This document shows, piece after piece, positions 17,103 to 25,440 of a DNA stretch of 64,000 nt. Within the stretch, counting starts at the first letter, position 1; each line of letters starts with the position of its first letter. A program made the position numbers and the translations under genes. This DNA is from Neobacillus drentensis (GTDB taxonomy: Bacteria > Bacillota > Bacilli > Bacillales > Cytobacillaceae). Location: assembly GCF_021560175.1 (NCBI RefSeq), contig NZ_CP091110.1:3412501-3476500 (forward strand). Direction: 5' to 3'. Below the pieces are notes generated by a model, which had not been told where the DNA came from, searched no databases, and was given only the letters and a program-made list of their open reading frames with translations.

Positions 17103-18377
17103 TTACCTTTCAACCATAAGCCGAAACATTTCAAATAACAAAAAGTTAAAAAACATCCAGACTCCGCCATAGACATATCCCCCAATGATATCACTCGGAA
17201 GGACATGGGTCGTTTCAAGATTGGCCCCAGCGGTACCAATTAATATGATGACTCCAATAATCGAAATACTGATAGGAAAGTAATTCTTTTTCGAGTGACG
17301 GACCAATAAGAATATAGTAGTACCATATAATACGATTAATAGAGCAGCATTAATATCTGGAAAATTTGCCGAATGGAATTTCCCTACAAACCCTGTAATT
17401 TCCAGTTTCGAGAATATTCGCATGATTGTTTCATGAAAGATTCTTACCCCTAAAATTGAAACAATCAGAAGAAGGTTTTCTAGCAGCCTATTCTTGTCTC
17501 TCTGCCAGATACGGATAATAGCGGCGGCTATCATTACTCCTACTGCATAGGGTGATTGAAAAACTAAAAATACCTTGAGCCAGCCCCTATAAACAGTGGT
17601 ATGAACCAGATATTCAGCCAGTTCATTGAACGGTGTAAACTTATCATATAAATAGTCTTGAGCCATCCCCAGCATGAGGACGACCAACCCAATTAAGGCG
17701 ATCGTCAAAAAAATGAGAAAAATCTCCGTGTTTCTAATTGTCTTCAGGCGATACACTAAACTAGTTAAAAAGTGAATAAAGAATTCTTTAATGCTATTTT
17801 TATAAAGTCGGAAAGCGAGAAACCCTGCCATCACTATAGCAAAAACAATGATAAAAATAATAAAATACCTTCTTGCCGCTTGGTGAAAAACCTCCCAGCG
17901 TGGTCCCAACACAGTTCCTAACGTAATAAAACAGATCCCCCATAAAAACGAACCCAGATAAGCTGGAATAATAAATTTTCGAAAGGGCATTCGCGTAATC
18001 CCAGAAATATACCCAGTAAAATGCCTGATGCCTGGAATGAAATAAGCAAAAATCAATAATTTACTTCCTGACCGTTCGAACCAGGCAGCTGTTTTTTGAT
18101 ACCTCTCTGGACCAAGATGAATATACTTGCCATATTTTTCAATAAGCTTATATCCTCCTGCTCGTCCGATCCAATAAGTAGCAGTAATCCCAACTCCGCC
18201 TGATAACAGGACGGTCAGAAGGGCCAAAAGATAATTCATTTTTCCTTGATAGACAAAATAGCCTGCATAGCTCATTAAAAATTCACCGGATATAGGAAAT
18301 GCCATCAGTTCTAAAAAAATCCCCAAAAATAAGATCAAATAACTATGTTGTTCAAATAATGTAATTAAGTATGACAT
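17103..18377 (-). CDS. DedA/SNARE-associated domain fused to a degenerate PAP2 domain
   Basis: A 424-residue multi-pass membrane protein. Residues 1-200 form a DedA domain (ISGEFLMSYAGYFVYQG, YWIGRAGGY, then FERSGSKLLIFAYFIPGIRHFTGYISG with the conserved R/G pattern), a family including undecaprenyl-phosphate and phospholipid flippases. Residues 215-424 resemble a PAP2 phosphatase, but its motifs are altered. The PSGH motif is replaced by SANFPDINAAL. The third motif survives only in part as TTHVLPSDIIGGYVYGG (H and D kept, SR lost). The second half may therefore bind lipid without phosphatase activity, or be active with different residues. Monocistronic, divergent from the deacetylase gene. 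Confidence 0.82.
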   Translation of the reverse strand: MSYLITLFEQHSYLILFLGIFLELMAFPISGEFLMSYAGYFVYQGKMNYLLALLTVLLSGGVGITATYWIGRAGGYKLIEKYGKYIHLGPERYQKTAAWFERSGSKLLIFAYFIPGIRHFTGYISGITRMPFRKFIIPAYLGSFLWGICFITLGTVLGPRWEVFHQAARRYFIIFIIVFAIVMAGFLAFRLYKNSIKEFFIHFLTSLVYRLKTIRNTEIFLIFLTIALIGLVVLMLGMAQDYLYDKFTPFNELAEYLVHTTVYRGWLKVFLVFQSPYAVGVMIAAAIIRIWQRDKNRLLENLLLIVSILGVRIFHETIMRIFSKLEITGFVGKFHSANFPDINAALLIVLYGTTIFLLVRHSKKNYFPISISIIGVIILIGTAGANLETTHVLPSDIIGGYVYGGVWMFFNFLLFEMFRLMVER

Positions 18378-18744
18378 CTAAATGCCTCCAAAGTATCAAA
18401 AAGGGCTAATAATAATTTACTTACCCTCCCTTGTTTCTCTTAAACAATGTATCACGGAAAGGGAAGATATTTCGGATTTTAACGGATTATTAATCCATTA
18501 TTAAGAAAAAGGCCAAGTTCCTTACCAACCATATTAGGATACCCAATTGGGTCATGTGAAAATTTACTTTTATTGAGTAAATGATTGTTTGGAAAGGGAA
18601 CTTAAAACCTATAAAATTCGTCTATAAAGATAAGAGGTGATATAGTGAGAAAAATGCTTAGTGTCCAATGAAACCGCGACCCTAGCAAATGAAATTGAAG
18701 ACTTTTTCCCTAAATAAATTATATTAAAAAAGAAACGGTGAACT
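18378..18744. other. Spacer with promoter-like DNA and a broken tiny ORF
   Basis: 367 bases between divergent genes. It holds a perfect palindrome ACCCAATTGGGT at 18541-18552 and TATAAA near 18610. AAGAGGTGATATA then precedes a GTG at 18644 giving MRKMLSVQ and a stop. A second frame directly continues as NETATLANEIEDFFPK and stops at about 18716. The two pieces look like one short gene with a frameshift, or a small leader peptide. No known family. Confidence 0.4.
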
Positions 18745-19446
18745 ATGAGAAAAAAATTAGCAGTAATGAGCTTAATCGTCCTGTTTGTTGTCGTTTTATT
18801 ACTTGGAACCTATAAATTAATGAATTCCAGAACTATTCAGTTGTTCGGGGGACTAACCTACCAGGTAAGCACCAAGCAAAAGGTCGTTGCGTTAACGTTT
18901 GATGATGGGCCAACAAAAAATGTAGAAGACATTCTACCACTATTAAAGGCATACAACGCAAAAGCAACCTTTTTTCTAATCGGCAAGGAAATCAAAAAAA
19001 ATCCAGCTGAAGCGAAAAGAATCGCTGCAGCTGGACATCAAATTGGCAATCATTCTTATTCTCATCAGCGAATGATTTTTAAATCTCCATCCTACATTAA
19101 AGAGGAAATTGAAAAAACAGATCAATTAATTCGACAAACAGGCTTTCAAGGTGAAATTGATTTCCGCCCTCCAAATGGCAAAAAACTTGTTGGATTACCC
19201 TACTACTTAAACAAACATGATCGAGATACAATTACATGGAGTATCGAACCAGACAGTTACTATTCTTCATCGAAGGATAAAATAAATGATGTGGAGAAAA
19301 AGGTGAAGCCTGGTTCCATAATCTTAATTCACCCCATGTATGATAAATCCGGTGAAGAACTAAAAACGATTAAGGGAATTTTACAATCACTATCAAATAA
19401 AGGTTACAAATTTGTTACCGTAAATGAACTTCAGAAAATGAATTGA
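18745..19446 (+). CDS. Membrane-anchored polysaccharide deacetylase
   Basis: A 233-residue NodB-type carbohydrate esterase 4 removing N- or O-acetyl groups from cell-wall or exported polysaccharide. A signal anchor helix spans residues 5-23, and the catalytic domain is outside the membrane. Metal and catalytic motifs are TFDDGP (51-56) and H103-SYS-H107. Motif 3 is RPPNG (usually RxPxG), and the final motif is ILIHPMYD in place of L-x-LH. The His and Asp for catalysis are retained. The short stem between anchor and domain is typical of PdaA/YlxY-sized Bacillus enzymes. The ATG at 18745 lies after AAACGGTGA. The gene converges on the MocR gene with 16 bases between stops. Confidence 0.9.
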   Translation: MRKKLAVMSLIVLFVVVLLLGTYKLMNSRTIQLFGGLTYQVSTKQKVVALTFDDGPTKNVEDILPLLKAYNAKATFFLIGKEIKKNPAEAKRIAAAGHQIGNHSYSHQRMIFKSPSYIKEEIEKTDQLIRQTGFQGEIDFRPPNGKKLVGLPYYLNKHDRDTITWSIEPDSYYSSSKDKINDVEKKVKPGSIILIHPMYDKSGEELKTIKGILQSLSNKGYKFVTVNELQKMN

Positions 19447-19462
19447 TCGTAAGGCTTGGAAT

Positions 19463-20872
19463 CTAGTATAAGTTCCAGGCCCTCTTTAATAATAAAATAC
19501 CTTGTTCAATTTCATGTTCAGCTAGCCCGCCAAAACCTAATAAGACCATTGGTCCTTTGTATGAGTTCAAATTTTGATAATAAACAGAAGTTGGATAGAC
19601 TTTTACTTTTTCCTCTTTTGCTTTTTCGATTAATTCTTTTTCTGATAAAGGATTTTGAACACTTACTAATACGTGCAGCCCTGAATCATCCCCAATCATT
19701 CTGACATGGTCACCTAAATGTTTCTTAATGGAGCTGATTAATGTCTGTTGTTTTTTCCGATAAACCGTTCGCATTTTATTTAGATGTCTTTCCCAATGTC
19801 CTTCTTTCATAAAATTCCATAATGTGTGTTGATGTAAACGGGACACCGTCTGCTTATAAAGGGAAAAGTGATCGAGATACTTTTTAAGTAATGTTTCTGG
19901 TAACACCATATAGTTAATTCGAATCGAGGGAATCAAAGATTTAGAAAAGGTTCCTAAATAAACCACCTTTCCATTCGGATCTAACCCTTGCAGGGAGGGA
20001 ATCGGTTTACCTCTATATCGGAATTCGCCATCATAATCGTCTTCGATGATGTACCTGTCCTTTTCCTCCGCCCATTTTAACAATTCCATTCTTCTTGTAA
20101 TAGGCATGACCATGCCCATCGGAAATTGATGGGAAGGCGTGACATAGGTTATTTGCGCCTTACTATCATATAAATATTTCATGCTTATCCCGTCTTCATC
20201 GAGTGGGATAGGTATTAAATTCACCCCTTGATCTTTAAATGCCTCCCTTGTTCGATGATAGCCCGGATCTTCCATTGAAAAAATGGCATCTCTGCCAATC
20301 ATCATCGTTAATAATCCCATTAAATATTGCGTCCCTGCCCCTAAAATAATTTGTTCCGGTGAACACTTTACCCCTCTTGAGTGATATACGTATTTCGCGA
20401 TTTCTTCGCGAAGCGGTAACTCCCCCTGAATATCACCATTTAAGAAAAAAGAACTCTGTTCTTCATAGAGGCTTTGTAGGGTTAACCTTCGCCAACTCGT
20501 AAAAGGGAAATGTTCTAGGGCAATTTTCCCGTGGCTAAAGTCAATAATATACGGCTCACTTTCCTCTTTAAAAACATTCGAATTTCTTGATGAGTCCTTA
20601 CTTGGTTTTAAAATCAAATCCGTATTTATTTCATTTGCAAAGATTCCCTTACGCGGAACGCTGTTCACATACCCTTCTGCCACTAATTGCTGATACGCGG
20701 TTTCAACTGTATTTTGACTGATTCCAAGATGCAGAGAAAGTTTTCGTTTCGATGGCAGCATTTCCCCTCGTTTAATGCTGCCACTTTGAATTTCCTGTTT
20801 AAAATAGTTGTAGAGTTGCAGATATAAGGGTTCTCCACTTTTGTTCTCTAACACGACGGTCACCTCAATCAT
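19463..20872 (-). CDS. MocR-type regulator (GntR DNA-binding plus aminotransferase fold)
   Basis: A 469-residue PdxR/MocR regulator. An N-terminal winged helix (about 10-75: EPLYLQLYNYFKQEIQSGSIKRGEMLPSKRKLS) is followed by a PLP-binding type I aminotransferase domain. This has the cofactor contacts DDYDGEFRY and a Schiff-base lysine in GTFSKSLIPSIRI. Such proteins sense PLP or amino-acid/amine ligands. AAAGGAGG precedes the ATG. It is divergently transcribed from a GNAT gene (117-base spacer), as is usual for MocR regulators and their targets, so it probably controls that gene and itself. The AT-rich spacer has overlapping promoter-like sequences but I could not define an operator. Confidence 0.92.
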   Translation of the reverse strand: MIEVTVVLENKSGEPLYLQLYNYFKQEIQSGSIKRGEMLPSKRKLSLHLGISQNTVETAYQQLVAEGYVNSVPRKGIFANEINTDLILKPSKDSSRNSNVFKEESEPYIIDFSHGKIALEHFPFTSWRRLTLQSLYEEQSSFFLNGDIQGELPLREEIAKYVYHSRGVKCSPEQIILGAGTQYLMGLLTMMIGRDAIFSMEDPGYHRTREAFKDQGVNLIPIPLDEDGISMKYLYDSKAQITYVTPSHQFPMGMVMPITRRMELLKWAEEKDRYIIEDDYDGEFRYRGKPIPSLQGLDPNGKVVYLGTFSKSLIPSIRINYMVLPETLLKKYLDHFSLYKQTVSRLHQHTLWNFMKEGHWERHLNKMRTVYRKKQQTLISSIKKHLGDHVRMIGDDSGLHVLVSVQNPLSEKELIEKAKEEKVKVYPTSVYYQNLNSYKGPMVLLGFGGLAEHEIEQGILLLKRAWNLY

Positions 20873-20989
20873 CCGGGTCCTCCTTTCAACAAGAAACTGG
20901 CATGGTTAAATATATTATAACTGACACTTTTAGGCATATCAGCTATTAAATATAATCAAAAATATATACGAGGAAGGGATGTAGGAAGG

Positions 20990-21391
20990 ATGACCAATAT
21001 AGAATTTAAAGTGGACGCAAAACTAACACCTGAGGAATTATCAGTTGTTTTTAAAGGGTCAGGACTGAAAAGACCTTATGAAGATTTAGGCCGTTTGGAA
21101 CGCATGATTGAAAATGCAGATCTCATCATTACCGCTTGGGATCTAGATAAACTGGTTGGAGTCGCACGAGCGATTACGGATTTTAGCTACTGCTGCTATC
21201 TATCTGATTTGGCGGTTGATAAGGAGTATCAAAATCATGGAATTGGCAGGGAATTAGTTAGATTGGTACAAGAACAAATTGGCGAGGAAGTGACCCTATT
21301 GTTGTTGGCCTCTCCAACTGCGATGGACTATTATCCGCATATAGGATTTGATAAAGTTACCAATGGATATATCATCCCACGGAAGGGATAG
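20990..21391 (+). CDS. GNAT family N-acetyltransferase, MocR-linked
   Basis: A compact 133-residue GNAT enzyme. The acetyl-CoA loop reads VDKEYQNHGIGRELVRLVQE, followed by YYPHIGFDKVTNGY near the C-terminus. A conserved N-terminal block includes GSGLKRPYEDLGRLERMIENADL. GAGGAAGG lies about 12 bases before the ATG. The divergent MocR gene likely regulates it. The short size resembles acetyltransferases acting on amines or amino acids, but the substrate is unknown. It ends in a strong terminator. Confidence 0.87.
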   Translation: MTNIEFKVDAKLTPEELSVVFKGSGLKRPYEDLGRLERMIENADLIITAWDLDKLVGVARAITDFSYCCYLSDLAVDKEYQNHGIGRELVRLVQEQIGEEVTLLLLASPTAMDYYPHIGFDKVTNGYIIPRKG

Positions 21392-21436
21392 AATCTGTTA
21401 TACAAGAGGTCCTGAAGATTACTAGTCATTAAAAGG

Positions 21437-21468
21437 GCCTGCGTAGATCTGCTCTCCGCAGGCTTTTT
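21437..21468 (+). terminator. Terminator of the GNAT gene
   Basis: GCCTGCG (21437-21443) pairs with CGCAGGC (21457-21463), then five T residues. Confidence 0.88.
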
Positions 21469-21528
21469 GTTTGAAATTGATAGGAGTCAATTCGTATAAA
21501 TTTAGTAACTAATTTCCTTCTTAAAATT

Positions 21529-21822
21529 TTAAAGGGGGATTTGCTCAAAATGTTCAACGGTTGGAAATGGATCATAGAAATGATGTAATAGCTTTTTCCA
21601 TTCTTGATATTGATTGGATTCCCTAAATCCAACGGTATGATCTTCTAACGTTTCCCACTTCACTAAAAGTAGATACTTACCCTCAACTTCAATACAGCGC
21701 TGTAATTCATGAGTTATGTATCCCTTCATGGAAGAAATAATGAGTGATGCTTGTCGAAAAGCTTCTTCAAATTCTTTTTCCATATCATTCTTAACTTGAA
21801 GCATAGCAGCTTCTAAGATCAT
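21529..21822 (-). CDS. Antibiotic biosynthesis monooxygenase (ABM) domain protein
   Basis: A 97-residue ferredoxin-like-fold ABM protein: MILEAAMLQVKNDMEKEFEEAFRQA, then GYITHELQRCIEVEGKYLLLVKWETLEDHTVGFRES and a C-terminal PFPTVEHFEQI. Relatives include heme-degrading and quinone-oxidising monooxygenases. The Asn/Trp/His set of IsdG is not all present, so heme cleavage is not claimed. GGGGGAAAAAAC precedes the ATG. A TAACCA-ATA-TGGTTA palindrome lies just upstream. Confidence 0.87.
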   Translation of the reverse strand: MILEAAMLQVKNDMEKEFEEAFRQASLIISSMKGYITHELQRCIEVEGKYLLLVKWETLEDHTVGFRESNQYQEWKKLLHHFYDPFPTVEHFEQIPL

Positions 21823-21841
21823 GTTTTTTCCCCCTATCTAT

Positions 21842-21856
21842 TAACCAATATGGTTA
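21842..21856. promoter_or_regulatory. 6-3-6 palindrome upstream of the ABM gene
   Basis: TAACCA-ATA-TGGTTA, 20 bases before the start codon of the ABM gene. It is a plausible repressor site; regulator unknown. Confidence 0.4.
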
Positions 21857-21882
21857 TCATACGCAGAATATATAATCATAAT

Positions 21883-21919
21883 AAAGCCTTTATCTCCAAT
21901 ACTTCAAGATAAAGGCTTT
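21883..21919 (-). terminator. Terminator of the YIEGIA operon
   Basis: A perfect 13-bp stem, AAAGCCTTTATCT with AGATAAAGGCTTT, directly below the last stop of the operon. The T tract is short. Confidence 0.82.
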
Positions 21920-21929
21920 AATTCAATAC

Positions 21930-22136
21930 TTATCCTCTTATAACCAAATAATCGCCTGACGTCATTTTCACCACATCCGCCTTCAGTGCTTTAGCAATAT
22001 CAGCCGTCATCGTTTTTTGCTCTTCTTCATCGCCTGCCAACAAGGTCAGCTGTTTTCCACCTATTATTCGATCCTTATTCAACGTCACAAGCGCCAGGAC
22101 ATCATAATTCACTTTTGTACCTGCTTCGCGTCCCAC
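21930..22136 (-). CDS. Capping complex subunit for YIEGIA
   Basis: A 68-residue protein with the pattern of the small partner annotated as capping complex subunit for YIEGIA: a short beta strand VNYDVLALVTLN, a GGKQLTLLAGDEEE centre and a final DYLVIRG. Starts with GTG. GGGGAGGG lies at the end of the YIEGIA gene, whose stop is only two bases away, so the pair is translationally coupled. Family proteins occur in endospore formers. Molecular role not known to me. Confidence 0.8.
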   Translation of the reverse strand: MGREAGTKVNYDVLALVTLNKDRIIGGKQLTLLAGDEEEQKTMTADIAKALKADVVKMTSGDYLVIRG

Positions 22137-22138
22137 TG

Positions 22139-23065
22139 TTATTCCCTCCCCACCATATTTGTCTTCATAACAGCAGGACTTTTCTTGCTGCTTTCAAGCA
22201 ACGGCGTCTTCTTCACTACCTCAATTAACCCATCAATGTCATTAATGATTGGAACTAAAGCAATGACCACCCGTCCGTCGTTGAAATCTCTGCGCGTAAA
22301 ATGGTACCGCTTAACGCCTAATGTTTTAGTTGCTTCAAAAAGGGCTGCCTGCCGTTGACCAAAATTCTCTAGTGTGACACGAACATGCTCCTTGTTCGGA
22401 TAAATCACCACAGCTCTCCCTTCCTCTTGAAACAATTTGGAAGCATTTTCTGTCCCAAGGAGGTTGGAGACATATATTCCCTCTACAAACAATTCATGAT
22501 TTTTAACTTCAATTTTCCCTTCTTTTACTTCCGCAATATCTCCAATCGTTTTCCCCTTCGAAAAACGTTTTAAGACATAAATAAGAATAAAGCCAACAAT
22601 GGCACCCGAAACAATATTAATTAAACTTGATTTGCTATCTACAAGTTGAATGGTGATGCCAGTACCTAAAGCAACCAATAGAGAAAAATAATTTCTCGAT
22701 TCAAAAGTTTTTGAAATCCCATCAATATAAGCGTCCCCACGGTAGGCAAATTCTGTGTTTTCTAAGTCTTTTAAGCTCTCCCGTTCCGATTTCCTGACAT
22801 CCCTAAATTGTTGGATAGCCAATGTTAAAAACGTTACAGCAATAAAGTTTTTTGTCATTAATGCCGGGATGGCAACCGCTCCTAATGCTGCCGCAACAAA
22901 CCCTAAGACTAAATGGATTAAGTAGCCATTCGGATAACTCGGATACTGTCTGAAATCTTCTTTGATTGTGATAATGCGAGCCAACGTTCCAATAATAATC
23001 GAAGTTACAATCAGAACGACCTGATCCCTTTCTAACGGACCACCCATTACAGCATTCCCCCCCAT
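22139..23065 (-). CDS. YIEGIA family membrane protein
   Basis: A 308-residue protein with about five membrane helices in residues 10-170 and a soluble C-terminal domain (about 180-300). The family-naming motif is seen as YIDGISKTFESRNYF near residue 112. Helices include LIVTSIIIGTLARIITI and a GFVAAALGAVAIPALM segment. The start is ATG at 23065 or the ATG six codons later, and neither has a good SD. First gene of a two-gene operon with the capping subunit. Presumably acts in the membrane during sporulation, by family distribution only. Divergent from doxX with 246 bases between starts. Confidence 0.82.
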   Translation of the reverse strand: MGGNAVMGGPLERDQVVLIVTSIIIGTLARIITIKEDFRQYPSYPNGYLIHLVLGFVAAALGAVAIPALMTKNFIAVTFLTLAIQQFRDVRKSERESLKDLENTEFAYRGDAYIDGISKTFESRNYFSLLVALGTGITIQLVDSKSSLINIVSGAIVGFILIYVLKRFSKGKTIGDIAEVKEGKIEVKNHELFVEGIYVSNLLGTENASKLFQEEGRAVVIYPNKEHVRVTLENFGQRQAALFEATKTLGVKRYHFTRRDFNDGRVVIALVPIINDIDGLIEVVKKTPLLESSKKSPAVMKTNMVGRE

Positions 23066-23311
23066 TTTCCCTTTTTTACTATTGTTTGGAGAAGCTTGAA
23101 AAAATATTAAGAATTATAAAGAGAATTTTGACTCACTCTCTGGATTCTTTTAATAAAGTGCACATTTTAACATGGTACAGGCGTGTTCAAATTTCCGTCA
23201 AAACATTTCTAACAAACTGTGAACTTATTACTATAGCCATGTTATTAACTGCTAAAAGGTATATATTATAACCATAAAGAACAAAACAAAAAACGAAGGG
23301 CGGAATCATTT

Positions 23312-23830
23312 ATGTTTAACAAAATTTTAAGAGAGAATAAAATTTCAGCAGTCATCCTAACTGTTTTACGTTTATATCTTGGTTACTCTTGGATCACAGC
23401 AGGAATTGGAAAATTAACTAGTGGCGGATTTGATGCTTCTGGATTTTTAAAAGGAGCAATTGCTAACCCTGTAAAAGGTCCAGACGGCGCTGTCGTATTT
23501 GGCTGGTATGTTGACTTCTTAAAGCACATTGCCTTGCCAAATGTTGATATCTTCAACGTCATGGTACCTGTTGGAGAAACGTTAATCGGTTTAGGCTTAA
23601 TCCTAGGATGCTTAACAACTACTGCTATGTTTTTCGGTCTTGTGATGAATTTCTCTTTCTTCCTAGCAGGAACCGTTTCTCATAACCCTAGAGACATCTT
23701 CTTAGGTTTCATCATCTTAACAGCAGGCTACAATGCTGGTAGAATCGGCTTAGACCGCTGGGTGGTTCCATTCTTCAGAAAGACCGCTAAAAAGGAAACA
23801 GGTAACGTAAAACACAAAGTCAGCGCGTAA
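23312..23830 (+). CDS. DoxX/DoxD family membrane protein
   Basis: A 172-residue four-helix protein of the DoxX superfamily (RLYLGYSWITAGIGKLTSGGFDASGFL, then PVGETLIGLGLILGCLTT, LVMNFSFFLAGT and ILTAGYNAGRIGLDRW). The insertion between helices 1 and 2 is of the DoxD (thiosulfate:quinone oxidoreductase subunit) kind. Bacillus homologues are often of unknown function. The ATG follows AAGGGCGGA. Monocistronic with its own terminator. Confidence 0.87.
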   Translation: MFNKILRENKISAVILTVLRLYLGYSWITAGIGKLTSGGFDASGFLKGAIANPVKGPDGAVVFGWYVDFLKHIALPNVDIFNVMVPVGETLIGLGLILGCLTTTAMFFGLVMNFSFFLAGTVSHNPRDIFLGFIILTAGYNAGRIGLDRWVVPFFRKTAKKETGNVKHKVSA

Positions 23831-23846
23831 CTGATTACATTCAAAG

Positions 23847-23877
23847 AGCAATGCAGACAAAAGCTGCATTGCTTTTT
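23847..23877 (+). terminator. Terminator of doxX
   Basis: AGCAATGCAG pairs with CTGCATTGCT, followed by T residues, 17 bases after the stop. Confidence 0.9.
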
Positions 23878-23945
23878 CAATTTCTTTTACAAAGAATAAA
23901 AAAGCGGCCAATGGCAGCCATTCCATTCGGTCGACGAATCCAAAC

Positions 23946-24446
23946 TTAACTTTTCACTATAACTTGTTCCCTTTTCCTTACTTGTTCAAAAAAAACACCT
24001 GTAGCGGTTAGTACAACTAGGAAAACGGGAAAGGAATAGACTAGATGGTACCCTTTCTGAAGGGTAATAATATCCAGCCATGTAAACAGCCATTGAGTAC
24101 CTACACCAACAAGAGCCCCGCCTACTGTGAAATAAATAAAGGTCTTTTTATGAATGTGCAAGCGTTCATAGAAATAAACAAAGAAAAATCCAAAAGGTCC
24201 AAAGTCTAGATAATAAAAAATATCGGACACCTCATAATGGTTCGAATCATTAATCCTATAAAAATCCAGTAATCCACCGCCGATGGTAAAATCAAATAAG
24301 ATCCCAATCGTAATACCCCAAAGCAAACCCAGTATTCTAACTTGTCGGTTAACCCTTCTATTCAGTAGAAAATAGGCGGTATAGGCGACTACCAAAATGA
24401 TCAATAAGGAAATCTCATTCTTATCAAAATCCTCCCACATTCTCAT
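23946..24446 (-). CDS. Multi-pass membrane protein, unknown family
   Basis: A 166-residue protein with five hydrophobic helices (ISLLIILVVAYTAYFLLNRR, ILGLLWGITIGILFDF and others) and an aromatic-rich middle, DIFYYLDFGPFGFFFVYFYERLHIHKKTF. I do not recognise the family. The start overlaps the stop of the upstream membrane gene by four bases, so the two are co-translated and probably work together. It superficially resembles CBO0543 proteins in size and aromatic content but lacks the PETW block. Confidence 0.68.
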   Translation of the reverse strand: MRMWEDFDKNEISLLIILVVAYTAYFLLNRRVNRQVRILGLLWGITIGILFDFTIGGGLLDFYRINDSNHYEVSDIFYYLDFGPFGFFFVYFYERLHIHKKTFIYFTVGGALVGVGTQWLFTWLDIITLQKGYHLVYSFPVFLVVLTATGVFFEQVRKREQVIVKS

Positions 24447-24916
24447 TTGCTAATCGCCTCACTTTGTTTAAGCTTCTGAAATAGTTTTAAGGAATAAACC
24501 GCAAAAAGGTGAAGTAGCGTAAAGTAGATTATGTCGTACAAGATATTCCAATTCTCCCGATTAGTAAAGTCAAAATTAGTTCCTAATTTCACTAAAATCA
24601 CCTGTATTATAATGGAGCAAACCATAATAAATAAGGATTTTACAATAGAATCAACACTCTTCATAAGATTAAGCGTTACAACAATAATAAATGGAATTCC
24701 AATGCTTCGGTTTATCATAAAAGCTGTATAATCTAACGGATTTGTTGATAGTTTAACTAGTTTTAACTCTGAGGAAATAATCCAGGAGAAATTTATACTA
24801 ATAATGAGCATTAGTAAAAATACAAAGGAGTTCTCAACAAATGTAAGCCTTTTTTTCATAACTGTAACAATAACCGTGATCAGCCAAGCGACAAAGAAAT
24901 AAAAGGCAAACCCCAT
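24443..24916 (-). CDS. Multi-pass membrane protein, unknown family
   Basis: A 157-residue protein with four or five helices (YFFVAWLITVIVTVMKKR, FVFLLMLIISINFSWIIS, IGIPFIIVVTLNLM, SLFIMVCSIIIQVILV). It is followed with a four-base overlap by the membrane protein gene at 23946. No catalytic motif is visible. An ATG start with GGAG about 12 bases upstream. Likely a two-component membrane complex of strain-variable distribution; function not inferable. Confidence 0.65.
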   Translation of the reverse strand: MGFAFYFFVAWLITVIVTVMKKRLTFVENSFVFLLMLIISINFSWIISSELKLVKLSTNPLDYTAFMINRSIGIPFIIVVTLNLMKSVDSIVKSLFIMVCSIIIQVILVKLGTNFDFTNRENWNILYDIIYFTLLHLFAVYSLKLFQKLKQSEAISK

Positions 24917-25023
24917 CTAAACCAACTCCAACAATTTTTACTATTATTGTTTTCTTATGCTGTAAAAATATTCCTTAATTACTTTTAAGCAAGCACATAA
25001 CTTTCATATTTAATCCCAAATAG

Positions 25024-25060
25024 AAAAAAGCCTGTACCAAAATAATGCTTGGATACAGGC
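25024..25060 (-). terminator. Terminator after the 43-residue cysteine protein gene
   Basis: GCCTGTA (25030-25036) with TACAGGC (25054-25060). On the minus strand six T residues follow the stem, supporting a minus-strand gene above it. Confidence 0.8.
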
Positions 25061-25107
25061 CATTCATGTTCACTTCTGTATAAAATTGAGGAAGTATGCT
25101 GTGTTAA

Positions 25108-25239
25108 TTAAAACCACAATCTTTTATGATAATCATAATCTGAAATTTCAATACTTTCTTCTCTATCAATGTTCGGAGTACATTTTTCACATGGTTCTTC
25201 TGCCTGGTTATGATCACATTGTTCGATTAAAAGTTCCAT
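25108..25239 (-). CDS. 43-residue cysteine-containing small protein
   Basis: A short gene read from intergenic sequence: MELLIEQCDHNQAEEPCEKC followed by TPNIDREESIEISDYDYHKR and LWF, then TAA. GGAGAGGGG lies nine bases before the ATG, and a minus-strand terminator sits 50 bases past the stop. Acidic, with C8 and a C17-x2-C20 pair that could bind metal or be redox active. A plus-strand frame of 131 codons covers the same DNA but has no ribosome site. Family not recognised. Confidence 0.7.
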   Translation of the reverse strand: MELLIEQCDHNQAEEPCEKCTPNIDREESIEISDYDYHKRLWF

Positions 25240-25440
25240 TTGCTGTATCCCCTCTCCTTTTATTACTTCCTATTATAATGGAAGCGGTTACATTTGTCTT
25301 GTGGTTTATACTGGAAATCAACCCAGATTTGCTGTTTTCCCTCCTATTAAAGGTTTGGCATCCCCTGCTCCTTTTGTTAAAATACACATATAAAATGGCA
25401 AAACCAATGGAGTATCACTTAATTGTCGATAGAGTAAATG

